Below, piece by piece: positions 33,437 to 45,700 of a DNA stretch of 64,000 nucleotides (position 1 is the stretch's first letter; every line of letters begins with the position of its first letter). The DNA lies in contig OX419756.1 of assembly GCA_948567375.1 (NCBI GenBank), positions 35,106,333 to 35,170,332 on the forward strand, read 5' to 3'. A model generated the notes under the pieces. It searched no databases, was not told where the DNA came from, and saw only the letters and a list, made by a program, of their open reading frames with translations. The DNA comes from Lunularia cruciata. Lineage: Eukaryota > Streptophyta > Marchantiopsida > Lunulariales > Lunulariaceae. The position numbers were made by a program, and so were the translations under genes.

Positions 33437-33962
33437 TCAATCTCTAGTGTTGCTCAAAAACATTACACATTGTGGCCATGCAATCAGATATGTATACAAA
33501 TCAATAGATAGAATGACAAAAAAGCTTGGTAGAGAAGTCTCTCATGCTCCATGGACCTCACCTTAGTGGCATATGTGAGAGCTAAGAACAAAGCTTTAGC
33601 CTCAAGAGGCAAAAACTATGTTTCAGCAAGCAACAATACAGAGGGTGTTTGAGTCCTCACCCCAAGTTCATCATGCAAAAATAGTTTTTGAACTTTCTCC
33701 ACCTTTTGCCACCATGTCTTCTTAGTACTTAAACCCCAAATCTGAGCACCATAGAGAACCATAGGCTATACAAGAGATCTGAACAACACCTTCTTCAACT
33801 TCCATGTGGTAAGATGAGCAAGTCTAGAGTAATTCATGAGTGAATAAAAAGCTCTAAACCTTGCACTAATTCAATTCTTCACATAATTAGACTAACTATA
33901 GTCATGAGAAAACTCAAGGCCCAAGTACTTATTAGAAGAAACCTACTCCATATGCTGTCCAA
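33437..33962 (-). mobile_element. LINE family A, internal ORF2 fragment, minus strand
   Basis: On the minus strand it contains the LTYATKVRSMEHERL region and the sequence around 33850-33950 that follows the RT domain. It has neither 3' tail nor 5' UTR and abuts the tail of the near-full-length copy. Confidence 0.7.
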
Positions 33963-34599
33963 GTGCTATTGGTGATATGGGAGAAAAATTTAATACAAAG
34001 ATTGCTGACTACTTTGTAGAGAAGTGACCCACAATAATCATGAAAGAGGTAGCAACTTACAAGGATCATGCTAGATGGTTTTTTGATACAATCATTGAAT
34101 CAAAGATTCTTCTTGAAATCTACTATGAGCAAGGTTGAGGATGAGCACCATGTCTTTGTTGAGTGCTCTTGTTACATGAAAATGAGACTTAGACATCAGA
34201 TTACTTGTAGTGATTTCTCACTCTCTTACAGATTGAAGCTTTAACATTAAGGAAATATATAACCAAGATTAGTTTCCATCAGACCAATTTGTTACATATT
34301 GGTTAGATGCCCTAGGCTCACATTTCATGTATTTTATATTGCATTTCCAGCCTTTTGACTCTTTGGGTCTTCCAGGCTTTATATTTCATTGTTTCATTGT
34401 TTCAATCCAATGACTCAAAGATTCTTCTTGTAGATGATCTTGCTGCAGTACCAAGAAGAGTGGCCAAAAGGCAATAAATTACATTTTTTTGGTCAAGATA
34501 TGACCTATGAATGGATACATATTGAAGTGAAATAAGCCAACTACAAAGAAGACATAGAGAGTATAAGAAACTTTTATAAGGAAGAATGCACTAGTGCAA
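33963..34599 (+). other. Unidentified coding-like sequence interrupted by a LINE end
   Basis: Outside the LINE insertion (34116-34414) the plus strand reads MKEVATYKDHARWFFDTIIE and, after the insertion, LLVDDLAAVPRRVAKRQ. Both parts are in one frame once the duplicated TCAAAGATTCTTCTTG is counted once. It matches no LINE or Gypsy part I know in this window. It may be a piece of another element or of a host gene. Confidence 0.35.
34116..34414 (+). mobile_element. LINE family A, 300-bp 3' end with target duplication
   Basis: Starts at GAGCAAGGTTGAGGATGAGC-type sequence and ends in TTTCATTGTTTCATTGTTTC. TCAAAGATTCTTCTTG flanks it at 34100-34115 and 34415-34430, 16 bp identical and similar further left. 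Confidence 0.85.
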
Positions 34600-35005
34600 G
34601 AGAACCATGAGGTTAAGAGACCCTACCTTCTTCAAACACCATCTATCAAGAAAGCCACATGTAATTGCCTCATTCAAGAGAGAAGTAAGTATTGGAATTA
34701 GATGGCTATCACCCCATTTTAGAAGTTCAACATAAAGTCTATCAAGGTCTTCAGCCTTACCATTGGTCAAGTTCTTGAGTTGGTATTTGACATCAGCTTC
34801 AGAGATGGTGAGAGAAGATCCAAAGCTAGGTGCCATGCTTGGAGCATCAAGGACAAAGTATAGATCTTTGATATAGTTACAAAGCTCCTTCAAGTCTGGT
34901 GATGGAAATAGGGATGTGATAGTAACCTTCTTCCACAAAGCAGTCCCTTAGTTTTGTGCTCAATTCAACTCCCTTGAGTCTAAAAAATGCTCTCTTCTTG
35001 CAGTT
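34600..35005 (-). mobile_element. LINE family A, ORF2 linker, minus strand; target of the Gypsy insertion
   Basis: The minus frame 34591-34938 gives LKELCNYIKDLYFVLDAP and TISEADVKYQLKNLTNGKAE, the best-preserved copy of the endonuclease-RT linker in the window. It stops at the LTR start at 35006. Confidence 0.8.
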
Positions 35006-35570
35006 TGTAATACTCTAAGGACAAGAGAACTCTCCAAGAGAAAATGCAAGTTTCACACTCAATACTCTGATGCCCCAAAGGAGCATCTTCTCTTTATTAT
35101 ATAGCAAAGAGGATCTCCTCAAAGAAGCTCCACCTTTGGATAAGATACATGGATTGCTGACCTGTTAGCAAGCTCCATCATTGGATAAGTTGTTTGGATG
35201 GGTGACATGTTAATTCTTGTCCTATCTAGTAGGTCAAATGGGTTTGACCAAAGGGAATCTTCTTGTAGGGAGAGCTTAGAATCATGCGAGTGAGGTACCA
35301 TTAGAAAGCTCTGAACAAGACAAATCATACGGAGAGAAGGAAAGCAATCCTATCCTAAGAAGGGGATCTTTCCATTTTGAGGCCTAATTCATCCATTTAG
35401 GCCTCCAAAATTGGGTCTAAAGTTTTTAGGCTATTTTCAACTTCTGCTCTATTAGTAGAAGTACTCTTTTGGTGACCCCTCTATTTGATCTTCCTAGCCC
35501 ATTTTACACAAGCCAATTTTACCAAGCCAATTTTCACTTCGAGATAATATCTCTAGCTACTTGTATTAGA
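35006..35570 (-). repeat. 3' LTR of Gypsy copy 1
   Basis: Runs from TGTAATACTC to TTGTATTAGA. Pairs with 40665-41263 and with the solo LTR at 902-1493. A purine-rich tract on the minus strand lies just inside it. Confidence 0.85.
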
Positions 35571-38500
35571 GACCTCCACTCTTTTAAGACGTAACGTCTT
35601 TGTTGCAAACTTGTTGCTCAGAAGATTGAACTAACATTGGTGCATTGGTCAAGTTGGCTGCTGGCTCCCGTGCTGCCTCATATAGTAGGTATCCTTTCCA
35701 ATGGACCAGATATATCTCACGTGGATGGCGAGTACCACAGATACATTTTGGAGAATGCATTTGACCTCATACTCCTCTGCCTCATCAACAAGTGTTGGAC
35801 AAGGTCAACATTTTTGGATGGAAGAGAAGTGGGATAGCCAAGGAGCATACTAGCACAATAAGGATACATGAAACACTAGGTGGATCTTCATATGTGGTGG
35901 TAGCTCAAGGTGATAGTGTTGATGCGATAAAGGATGGAGAAAGGTCCAATGAAACAAGGCTTGAGCTTATGAGGACCAACTAACTTGAGATTGGTGGTTG
36001 AAAACAAAACTTGATCTCCCACATTGAACTCCATGTGTTGGCAGTGTGCATCTACATATTGCTTCTCCCAAATTTGAGCGATCTACAACCTATGCTTGGT
36101 GCTTTCTACACCTTGTTGGATTCTAGAAACAAAAGTATTAACAACATCAATCTTGGTAACCATCGGAAGGACCTTCATCAAGCTTGAAGGTATGAAAGGA
36201 TGCTTTCCATACATGAGGAAAAATGGTGTCACTTGTGTAAAGGCATTCATTGAATTGTTGTAAGCAAATTTTACCAATGGGAGTAAGGTGTCCTAACTCT
36301 ATTGTTCATCCTAAGTAAAGCTCCAAAGCATGTCTTCAATAGTGCAATTTTCTCTCTCTGTTTGTCCATTGGTCTGTGAATGATAAGCTATGGACATGGC
36401 CAATTTGGTTTTGAAGAACCCAAAGAGTTTTCTCTAAAACAAACTAGTGAATTGAGTGCCTCTATTTAAGATGAGCACTCAAGACAAGCCATGATGGGAA
36501 AAGACTTCATCTAAGTACAATTGTGCTAGTTTTGGGGCAATCATATCCTTGGTGGTAGGATGCACATAATTCATTTTATTGAGTCGGTCAACAAAGACTA
36601 CAATGGAGTCAAACCCAAAGGTAGTCTTAAGTAATTCAAAAACCAGATCCATGCTTACTTATTTCCAATGTTGCGTAGAAGTGGAGAGAGCTTGGAGGAG
36701 TCTTAAGGAAGCTTGATTAGAAGCCTTACTTTGTTGACAAAGTAGACAGCTCCAAACATATTCAATCATATTTTTGCTCATCTTGGACCAATAGTAATAG
36801 TGTTTGATAACATCCAAGGTCTTGTCCACTCCAACATGACCTGAAATGGTAGATCATGACATTCCGCTAGGATGGTGATTCTTAGATTTGTATCATCTAA
36901 GATCCATAACCTAGCATTAAGGAAGGTGAGTCTTTGGGTGTTGGTGATGCCTTTGGATGATTGAGCACCTACAATCTATGGATTAGTTTTTGTAGCAGCA
37001 AGAATCTTGGGCTAAAATTTAGGGTTCATCTTGACTTCCACCACCAAATTATTTGCTATTGGCATTCAGGTGAATGCATCTGCAAGTTGCTTCTTGGCTT
37101 CCATATATTTGATTTTCATGTTGAATTGTTGTCTCTACTTTGCCCACCAATTTTTTCATCAAGAAAGATCTTTTTGTGTCTCAAGGTAGATTAGAGGTTT
37201 GTGGTCTATCTCTACCACAAATGCCTTCTCACCCGAATAGTGCTTCCAATGCTTGGTTGCAAGGATAATGGCCAACTCTTCCCATTTGGTGGTGTGATAG
37301 TTGCATTTTGCTGATAACAACTTATGAGAGAAATATGCAATTGGATGCCATCCATCTTGCCATTGTTGTTGTAGGATTTCTCTTATTGCTAAACCTGATG
37401 CATCTATGGCCATCTTGATAGGACGTTTTGGGTCATACCATTTCAAGATTGGTGCATGTAGTAATGCATCTTTCAACTCTTGAAACGCCAATTCTTGTGT
37501 TGTTCCCTATATCCACTTCTTCCTCTTGCCCAATAGTGCTATTAGAGGGTATGAAATCTTGGAGAAGTCCTTGAAAAATCAATAATAAAACACCATCAAT
37601 ACCGAGAAACTCTTGAGTTGAGTTTGATCTTCTAGAGCACTCCATTTTTGAATGACTTCTATTTTATCTGTTAACACTTGGATACCTTCTATATTTACTC
37701 TAAGCCCTAAGTAGTCTACTTCAGATTTGCAAAACTCGCATTTTGAGATTTTGGCATACAATTGATTCTATTGTAGAATCTGGAGGACTTCTTGCAGATG
37801 TTGCTTGTGCTTTATCAATGTCCTACTATAGACTAAGATGTCATCAAGAGAAATGATAACATATTTATCCAAGTACGGATGAAATATTTCATTCATCAAA
37901 CTCATGAAAGTGGTTGGAATGTTGGTGAGGCCAAATGGCATCACCAAGTACTCAAAGTGATCATACCTTGTTTGAAAGGCCATTTTGTGTATGTCTTCTT
38001 TTGCAATTTTGATTTGGTTGTAGGCACTCTACAAATCAAGTTTGGTGAAGTGCCTTGCTCCATTTAGTTAATCAATTAAGTCATCTATGCAAGGTAATGG
38101 ATATTTTTCCTTCATCATTTGTTGATTCAATCCCTAGTAGTCAATGCACATGAGCATTGTTTTGTCCTTCTACTTCCCAAATGATATAGGAGCCCCATAT
38201 GGTGATATGTTGGGTTGGATAAATCCCTTCTGCAACATATCCTCAATTTGAGCCTTACAAAACTCCAACTCATGAGGTGATAGTTGATATGGGGCCTTAC
38301 AAGGAGGTGTCTTCCCAAAAATTATCTCAATTTTATGATCTACTCTCCTTTTTGGTGGTAAAACTACAAGTAATTCATCCAAAAGGACATCTTGGAACTC
38401 ATTGACCACATCTTTTAATTTCTCAAGAATTTATCCATTGTGTTGGGCATTCTCTTATTAAACACATGAAATATCTATTTGTCTTACCAATAGATGTGGT

Positions 38501-40664
38501 CTTATGACATACATAACAGCTCTTGCATTTGGGATCTTCCTTTAACCCCAAAGATCTTCTATTGACTAGTTTTCACTACTTTCTTTCTCCAATCCATTGT
38601 GGGGTTGTAGCACTCCATCCACAACATACCTAAGATTGCATCATAACAAGCTAGTGATATCACTTGCCACTCAATTGCTTGTTGATACCCTCCTACAGAT
38701 AGTATTACCTTTCTAGATAATGACTCAATCCTTCATGTTTGACCATTAGGTAACTCTACTTTGTCCTTCTCATCCTTCTCTTGTTCCATCCCCAACTTTA
38801 TTGCAATAGAGCAAGACAAGAAATTCTCTATTGGCCCAAGATCTATCAATAATCTCACTGGATTGCCTTCTAGCATCCCATTTACAACAATTAATTGTGC
38901 ATTTATCTTCCTCCATCTTTGCACACTCATCTTCTTCCTTCCTCCGCTTTTACTCTTCTTCACCAAGCCAATAAAGCCATGAGGTACATTTACTAGCAAT
39001 CTTCATTTTTTGATGTGGTTTCCATATCTCCCTCTTCAATTCATCTCTCTATGTGGTTCAAAGGTTTCTTGTATAGAGGCCATTGGCCTCTAAGATGTTG
39101 AGCATAACAATTGATGGCTATGTGCCTAATTTGGCCACAATTACAACATCATTATTGTTCTACTTGAGCCTCTTCTCCTTGTGGGACTCCTTCTCTCCTT
39201 TCTTTGACCCATCCCCATTCTCCTTGGAGAGGTCTTGGAACCAAATGTTGCCCAATTCCATAGGAATTTTTCCACCAAGATGGTGTGTTTTAGCCTAATA
39301 GTTTTTCATTGGTGTTATTGCTTCACCTCCTCCAGGCGCTCATGGTATTCTTTGAGTGCAAGAAATGGCTTCAAAAACCATATGAGGATTTTAATCTGCT
39401 CTTTTAATCCTCTTGTGTTATTTTCAAGAGCTTTGGCTAGACTCATATCGATTACTGCAACCTATAGATCCAAAAATGCCTCCAAGTACTCTTGTATGCT
39501 ATTCTTTTGCTTCAACCCCTAGAGTCTAATTCAGGTCATTTGCACGGAATCCACAAAATGGAAATTCTTGAGCAGCCCTTCTTGCATGGCTGTTCAAGTG
39601 ACCTCTCTTCGTTCTACCAACAATGATCATTCCCAAGCGTCATACATGTGAGTGCTTTATTGGTCAAGTACCCACATGCCAACACACCTGTAGAATGATT
39701 AGTGATCTCCGTTGTGAACAATTGAAGGTATCAATTCATTCTTGAAATCCAATTTTCCACTACTCCCATGGAACACTGTCCCTTATAAGGCTCAATATTG
39801 CACATCTTTTTCATTTGTCGTAACAATGTGGCTTGGTTGTTGATTTGAACTGATGGTATTGGCATGCATAACTCTCCAAGTACTTCAATTGTTGGTGATG
39901 GTCATTGAGACAACTCCCCTTCTTGCATTACTTGATTGTTTGTGACAACACATATTTACTTTTGCAATTCCTCCATGGTCATCTTGATTTCCCAAAACTT
40001 GTTCAACATCCCGTGCATTCCTTGCATCAACTCTTGCAACTACGGATCCAATGATTCTTATACACGGCCAATGTTCAATTCCTACTTCCTACTTCAATAA
40101 AGGGTTAGAATGATCACTTAGGAAGGAGCATGAACTATGGGGACTACCATTGGGACCTCAGAGGCTATCACTCGTTGATAATATTCCTCACCAAAATTGT
40201 GGACTACAAAATCCCTAAACATCACTTTTGGTTTAACTACATAACGGATTTCTACTTGTATGTTGAAAGGATGAAGATTTGGTACATTTAGATCCATACC
40301 ATCATAATAGAATGTAGATTGTCAAATCTCACTCTTTGTTGTTTACAACCATAGGTAGAATTATTGGGTTTGGTGAATTTATCATTCTGTCCATGAATTT
40401 TACTCCAAAGTGATAAACAAGAGATACTCTCATTTGCTCACAATGAATGTACATAATCTTGATGTGGAATGGATTCAAGAATGGGAAGCTAGGTGCAAGA
40501 AATTTTCCTCCCAATGCCTCCATCCCATCTGCTCTCTAAAACACTTCCCATGTCTAGCAATTGCACTACGTTTTCTTTCCTCAAATTACTTTGTTTCAAT
40601 AGCTCGTGTTCTTCCAAGAGGGATGATCCACTCTCTTGGATTAAAACACCTGCTCTAATACCAT

Positions 40665-41263
40665 TGTAATAATATGAGGAAAAGAGAACTTTCCAAGAGA
40701 GGTACAAGAGAAAAAAATGCAATTTTCACACTCAATACTCCGATGCTCCAAAGGAGCACCTTCTCTTTATTATATAGCAAGAGGATCCCCTCAAAGGAAG
40801 CTCCACCCTTGGATCAAATACATGGATTGGTGACCTGTCAGTGAGCCCTATCCTTGGATTAGTTGTTTGGATGGGTGACATGTCAGTCCTTGTCATATCT
40901 AGTTGGTCAAACGGGTTTGACCAAAGGGAATCTTTAGGGAATCTTCTTGTAGGGAACTCAGAATCACATGGGTGAGATACCATTGGAAATCTCTTGATGA
41001 GAAAAATATTATGGGGGAGAAGGCAAGTCTTTTCTCCCTAAGGAAAAGAATAAGTGTATTTTCAACTCCTAATTCATCTTTTTAGGCCTCCAAAATTGGG
41101 TCTAAAGTTTTTAGGCTATTTTTTGGCTTTTGCCCTATTAGTAGAAGTACTCTTTTAGTGACCACTCTTTCTGATCTTCCTAGCCCATTGTACACAACAT
41201 CCTTCTAGATGTTACCAAGCCAATTTTCACCTCCAAATAATATGTCTAGCTACTTGTATTACA
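40665..41263 (-). repeat. 5' LTR of Gypsy copy 1
   Basis: Runs from TGTAATAATATG to TTGTATTACA. On the minus strand it carries the TATA-like CTATATAATAAAGA shared with the other LTRs. Confidence 0.85.
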
Positions 41264-41302
41264 CACTTGCACTTGCAGATCTGAGTTAGACATCAATGAA
41301 CA

Positions 41303-41968
41303 ATAAAAATGAAATATAAAGCCCGAAAGACCCAAAGAGTCAAAAGGCTGAAAATTAAATACAAAAACCATGAAATGTAAGCCTAGGCAAGAGCTTAGGG
41401 CAGCTGACCAAATTGTAACAAATTGGTCTGATGTAAACTACTCTTGGTCATATACTTCCTTTATGCTAAAGCCTCAATTTGTAAGAGAGTTGAGAAATCA
41501 CTACAACAAATCAGATATCTAACTTTGATATATTGGTAACAAGGGCACTCAACAAAGACATGGTGCTCATCCTCAACTTTGCTCATAGTATATAATATGC
41601 AAAGCCACATGGAGTGCTCTATCTGTTTCAAATGTCCTTGTTTTACTTCTAGACTATGAGAGCTAGTTCTATACTAAGCAATAACATGTCTAGGTGAAGT
41701 AGAAATTCTAGCCAAGAGATAATCTTGCTTGCAATACACCAATATAGGACTTATAAACTGCTAATAGAACACTATCTTGGTATCAAGTTCTTGCGATAAG
41801 TGCAATAAGAACTGCTCCTTGATCACCTCCAACAGTGCAGGCTTCAATAGGCTTCAATCTCCAATGTTGCTCAGAAATATTACCCCTTGTGGCCCATGCA
41901 ATAAGATGCATCTTGGGAAGATCTTTCAGTTGATACCAAGCTTGCTCATACATCACATCCATGCACAA
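41303..41968 (-). mobile_element. LINE family A, 3' portion, minus strand
   Basis: Begins AATGAAATATAAAGCCCGAA. About 35 bp of plus-strand LINE 3' sequence (GATCTGAGTTAGACATCA) lies just before it, next to the Gypsy LTR. It ends in a junction to 5' UTR sequence near 41930. Confidence 0.75.
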
Positions 41969-43777
41969 AGTTAGAAGAATTCAAATTCTATCATCTTTGG
42001 CAAATTTTTAAGGTTGGAGTTACAATTTTGAAACATTTTAACTTTTTGGTTCTATGTCCAAATGTTTCAATTTCTATCCCATTAGAGATGCATGTGAAAG
42101 GGCTTTCCATTGAGTCCCTGATTGATGAAGTTGGAGTTCTATGGAGCAAGTTTTGAGTTTCATCATTTTGTGATTTGTGCACTTGGTGGTGCTCAAATCT
42201 ATAACTTTCAAACATTGAAACTTTTGACTCACATCTCCAAATAAGGTGATCTTGGTTTCAAGAGAATCATGTTATTAGGGGCTACTATTTGAAAAAAAAT
42301 TCATGCAATTTGAAGCTTTGTGATTGAAGTTATAAGCATTTGAATTATATGGCTCAATGTGGTTTAGAAGTATCATAGCAAACTCTAGAGGTCATAACTC
42401 AATACCTATTTTCTCAAATGACTTGATATTTGATTCATTTGAAAGTGGTCTTCAAGACCTTTTGATTGAGATGTTATATGTTGATTTTCACTTTTGGGTA
42501 ATCACAACTCTACCATCCCAAAAACAGGCTAAAAATCATGCTTGTTGAGCATACTTCACCTTAACTAGTTCTCTCTTCCTTGCTTGAAATTGGAGAGGAG
42601 TAACTTGTTGCACCTTCCCTTGAGTATAGTCTTGTTTTCACTATTGAATCTCTTTGAGTTTGAGATATAAACTTCATTAGAATACTTCTTGGTTGTGAAC
42701 CTGGTTTGCCCAACCTATATGCTTGTTCAATCTTATGACCACGAACTCTCAAAGAATTAGAGATGTATTCACCCACAATAGCCTTGGTATCCTCTTTCTC
42801 CATCTTTGCTAAACCTGAAATTCTCAAGTTCTTCATCATAGCAAGTTGGTTTTCCTTCTCAACCTAATGCTCTTGCTAGTAAGAAATTTGAACCACCTTT
42901 GTAGCATCAGCATATGACTTCATCTTGACCTCTAATGTCTCAACAATCTCTTGCAACCCTCTATTTTTTGAAGCAATGTTGGTGGCTTGTGCTCCCAAAT
43001 ATGCAACCTTCTTGATAGCATGCACCATACCTTGGTTGAGTCTAACAAACAACTGTTGGTCTTCTTCAGTTCCTAGATATCTTGGGTGACCAAATGCAAA
43101 GATTCTTTCACAATCATGACCTCTTCTCTTACGGTTTTCCAAATCTGCCATAAGAGTGCTCATGCATTGAGACATAGGGACAAAGAATTTTTTGTGATCC
43201 TTGTGGAAGTCATTCACTTTTTATACATTTTAGTAAGCTATTGTTGTTTTGAGGCTATATCAATAATGTCTTGTTGTTCTTGAGTTCTTGAATATCTTGG
43301 GTGACCAAATTTAGAGACTTACGGTTTCCAAATCTACCATAAGAGTGGTCATGCATTGAGACATAGGGGCAAAGAAGCTCTTGAGTTCCTTGTGGAAGTC
43401 ATTTTCTTTTTGTGTATTTCAGCAAATTGTTGCTATTTTGAGGCTATATCAGCAAGGTCTTTTTCCATCTTGGAAGCTTCTATTTCTAGAATCTCCAAAG
43501 TGCTACAATGAGAATATTTCCTCTACCTTCACTCAAGCTCTATGAATATGTGGAAAGCTCTTGAAATTTTGGTTTGCAAAATTTAAAAAAACTTTATAGA
43601 CTTCAAATTCCTATGGTTTTTATTTTATTGAATGAGACTCTATATAAATCTACCTCCACCAATAGCTCTACAAATATTTGTTTTCTTGAACCAAATATCT
43701 ACTTATTTGGACATGTAAAAAAAAAATTATAAGCTTTTGATTCTGCACTTTCTAACATGGAATTTTTGAAATCATAC
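41969..43777 (-). mobile_element. LINE family A, 5' UTR and ORF1, minus strand
   Basis: Minus-strand monomer cores near 42060, 42240 and 42420 are followed by ORF1 (minus 42561-43217) with NKNRGLQEIVETLEVKMKSY-like heptads and a recognisable RRM half (RISGLAKMEKEDTKAIVGEY). More 5' UTR monomers lie at 43440-43775. A short segment around 43260-43400 is duplicated. Confidence 0.7.
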
Positions 43778-43838
43778 AATGAACAATGAAATATAAAGCC
43801 TGAGAGACCCAAAGAGTCAAAAGGTTGAAAACACAACC
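43778..43838 (-). mobile_element. LINE family A, insertion of the last 60 bp only
   Basis: AATGAACAATGAAATATAAA to TTGAAAACACAACC interrupts a 5' UTR monomer between GAAATCATA and GATTTTGAAATC, sequences that are adjacent in the copy near 45035. Confidence 0.85.
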
Positions 43839-45700
43839 TAAAGATTTTGAAATCCCATAACCTTCACCCTAGAGCTTCAGATTCTACAAGTGAAGTCTCA
43901 ATCAAAAGCTCTTGAAGACCACTTTCAAATGAATCAAACATCAACTCATTTGTGCAAATAGATACCTTGTCATGGTTCTAGAGTTTGCAATGGTTAACTT
44001 CTAAACCTCATTGAGCCACATAATTCAAATGCTTGTAAATTTAAGCACAAAGCTTCAAATTCTATGAGAACTAGTTTAATCAACACCTATTGATAAGATG
44101 CTTCTAATGAGACTAGGACCATCTCATTTGAAGATGTGAATCCAAAGTTCCAACCTATGAAGGTTGTAGATGTGAACACCACCAAGCGCATAGGATCATA
44201 AAATGATGAAACTTAGAACTTTCTCCAGAGAACTCCAACTTCAAAAATTAGGTACTCAATAGAAAGCTCTTTCATAAGCATTCCTAATGAGCAGCATATT
44301 GAAAAATTTGGACATGGAATCAAAAAGTTACAATATTTTGAAATTGTAACTCCAACCTTAAAATCTTGTAAAGAAGATAGAATTTGAATCTTCCTAACTT
44401 TGTGTATATATGTGAAGTATGAGCATGTCTTGTACCAATCAAAAGAGCTCTTCAAGGAGCATCAACTACCACACAAATAAATTTATTCAAACATCCTAAC
44501 TTTGTGTACATATGTGAAGTATGAGCATGTCTAGTACCAGTCAAAAGAGCTCTTCAAGGAGCATCAACTACCACACATATAAATTCATTTGAACATCATG
44601 TGATGTGGATACAAACTCCTAATATAGACCCCCTGTTAGGAAATTCAATCACTCTTAACTTTCAGCATAGAGCTTAGACCGTTGCAATCTTGGTAGGTAT
44701 ACAAAGCTCTTGGGAAGGCCCTTCTAACAAGACCAAAAAATGAAATGTTTGGAAAAATATGTGTGGAGATATGACATGCCAAAATTTCCTGACCTTTCTC
44801 CTCTAAAAATTTTGAGCTCTCCTCCTCACTAGTATGATAATGAACAAAGTATTGTGTATTATTGGTGACAACATCTCCTTCACCAGACTTGTGAATATGA
44901 ACTATCCTTTTCAAAAACCATATGTCAAAAAAGCTACACTTGATTGCCTCATTCAAGATCAAAGATTTACTCATTTTGACATGTAAACCAAAAGTTATAA
45001 GCTTTTAAATATGCACTTCTAATATGGAATTTTTTGAAATCATATTGATTTCAAAATCTCACAACCTTCACCATAGAGCTTCAAAATTCAACAAGTGAGG
45101 TCTCAATCAAAAGATCTTGAAGACCACTTTTAAATGAATCAACATCAACCCATTGGAGCAAATGGGTACAAAGTTATGGTCTATAGAGTTTGCTATGGTT
45201 AACTTCTAAAACTCATTGAGCCACAGAATTCAAATGCTTATAACTTCAAACAAAAAGCTTCTAATTCTATGAAAACAGTTTTAATCAACAGTCCTTGACA
45301 AGATGCTTCTAATGAGATCATGATCACCTCATTTGAAGATTTGAGTCCAAAGTTCCAACCTCTAAAAGTTGTAGACGTGAGCACCACCAAGCACACAAGA
45401 TCACAAAATGATGAAACTTCAGAACTTGCTCCATAGAACCCCAACTTCAGCAATCAGTGACTCAACAGAAATTTTTTCACAAGCATTCTTAATGAACCTA
45501 GGATTGAAAAATTTGGAAATGGAATCAAAAGTTACAATGTTTTAAAATTGCAACTCCAACCCTAAAATTTGCAAAAGATGATAGAATTTGAATCTTCCTT
45601 ATTGTATGTATGGATGTTATATATGAGTGTGCTTTTTATCAATCAAAAGAGCATCCAAAAGCACATCCATTGCCACAAACATCACTCCATTTGGAACCAA
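43839..45700 (-). repeat. LINE family A 5' UTR monomers, minus strand
   Basis: Reverse-complement cores (CTCATTTGAAGATGTGA and variants) occur at about 43945, 44125, 44300, 44970, 45146, 45335, 45515 and 45670. A shorter duplication of about 110 bp (CCTAACTTTGTGTA-TATGTGAAGTATG to CTACCACACA) lies at 44395-44585. Confidence 0.75.

Larger units (their letters stand above)
35006..41263 (-). mobile_element. Ty3/Gypsy chromovirus copy 1 (fossil, broken)
   Basis: A 6.3-kb LTR retrotransposon on the minus strand. The 5' LTR is 40665-41263 and the 3' LTR 35006-35570. The primer site beside the 5' LTR resembles TGGTATCAGAGC (initiator tRNA-Met) with a change. Reading leftwards: a pre-gag region (about 40130-40523), gag (about 39100-40100), aspartic protease (around 38750-39000), reverse transcriptase (about 37580-38410), RNase H (37160-37490), integrase (about 36080-36800) and a decayed chromodomain region (about 35600-35850). 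Flanks CAGTT/CACTT are a slightly mutated 5-bp target duplication. It is broken in well over ten places; the LTRs look roughly 85-90% alike by eye, so it is old. Confidence 0.9.
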
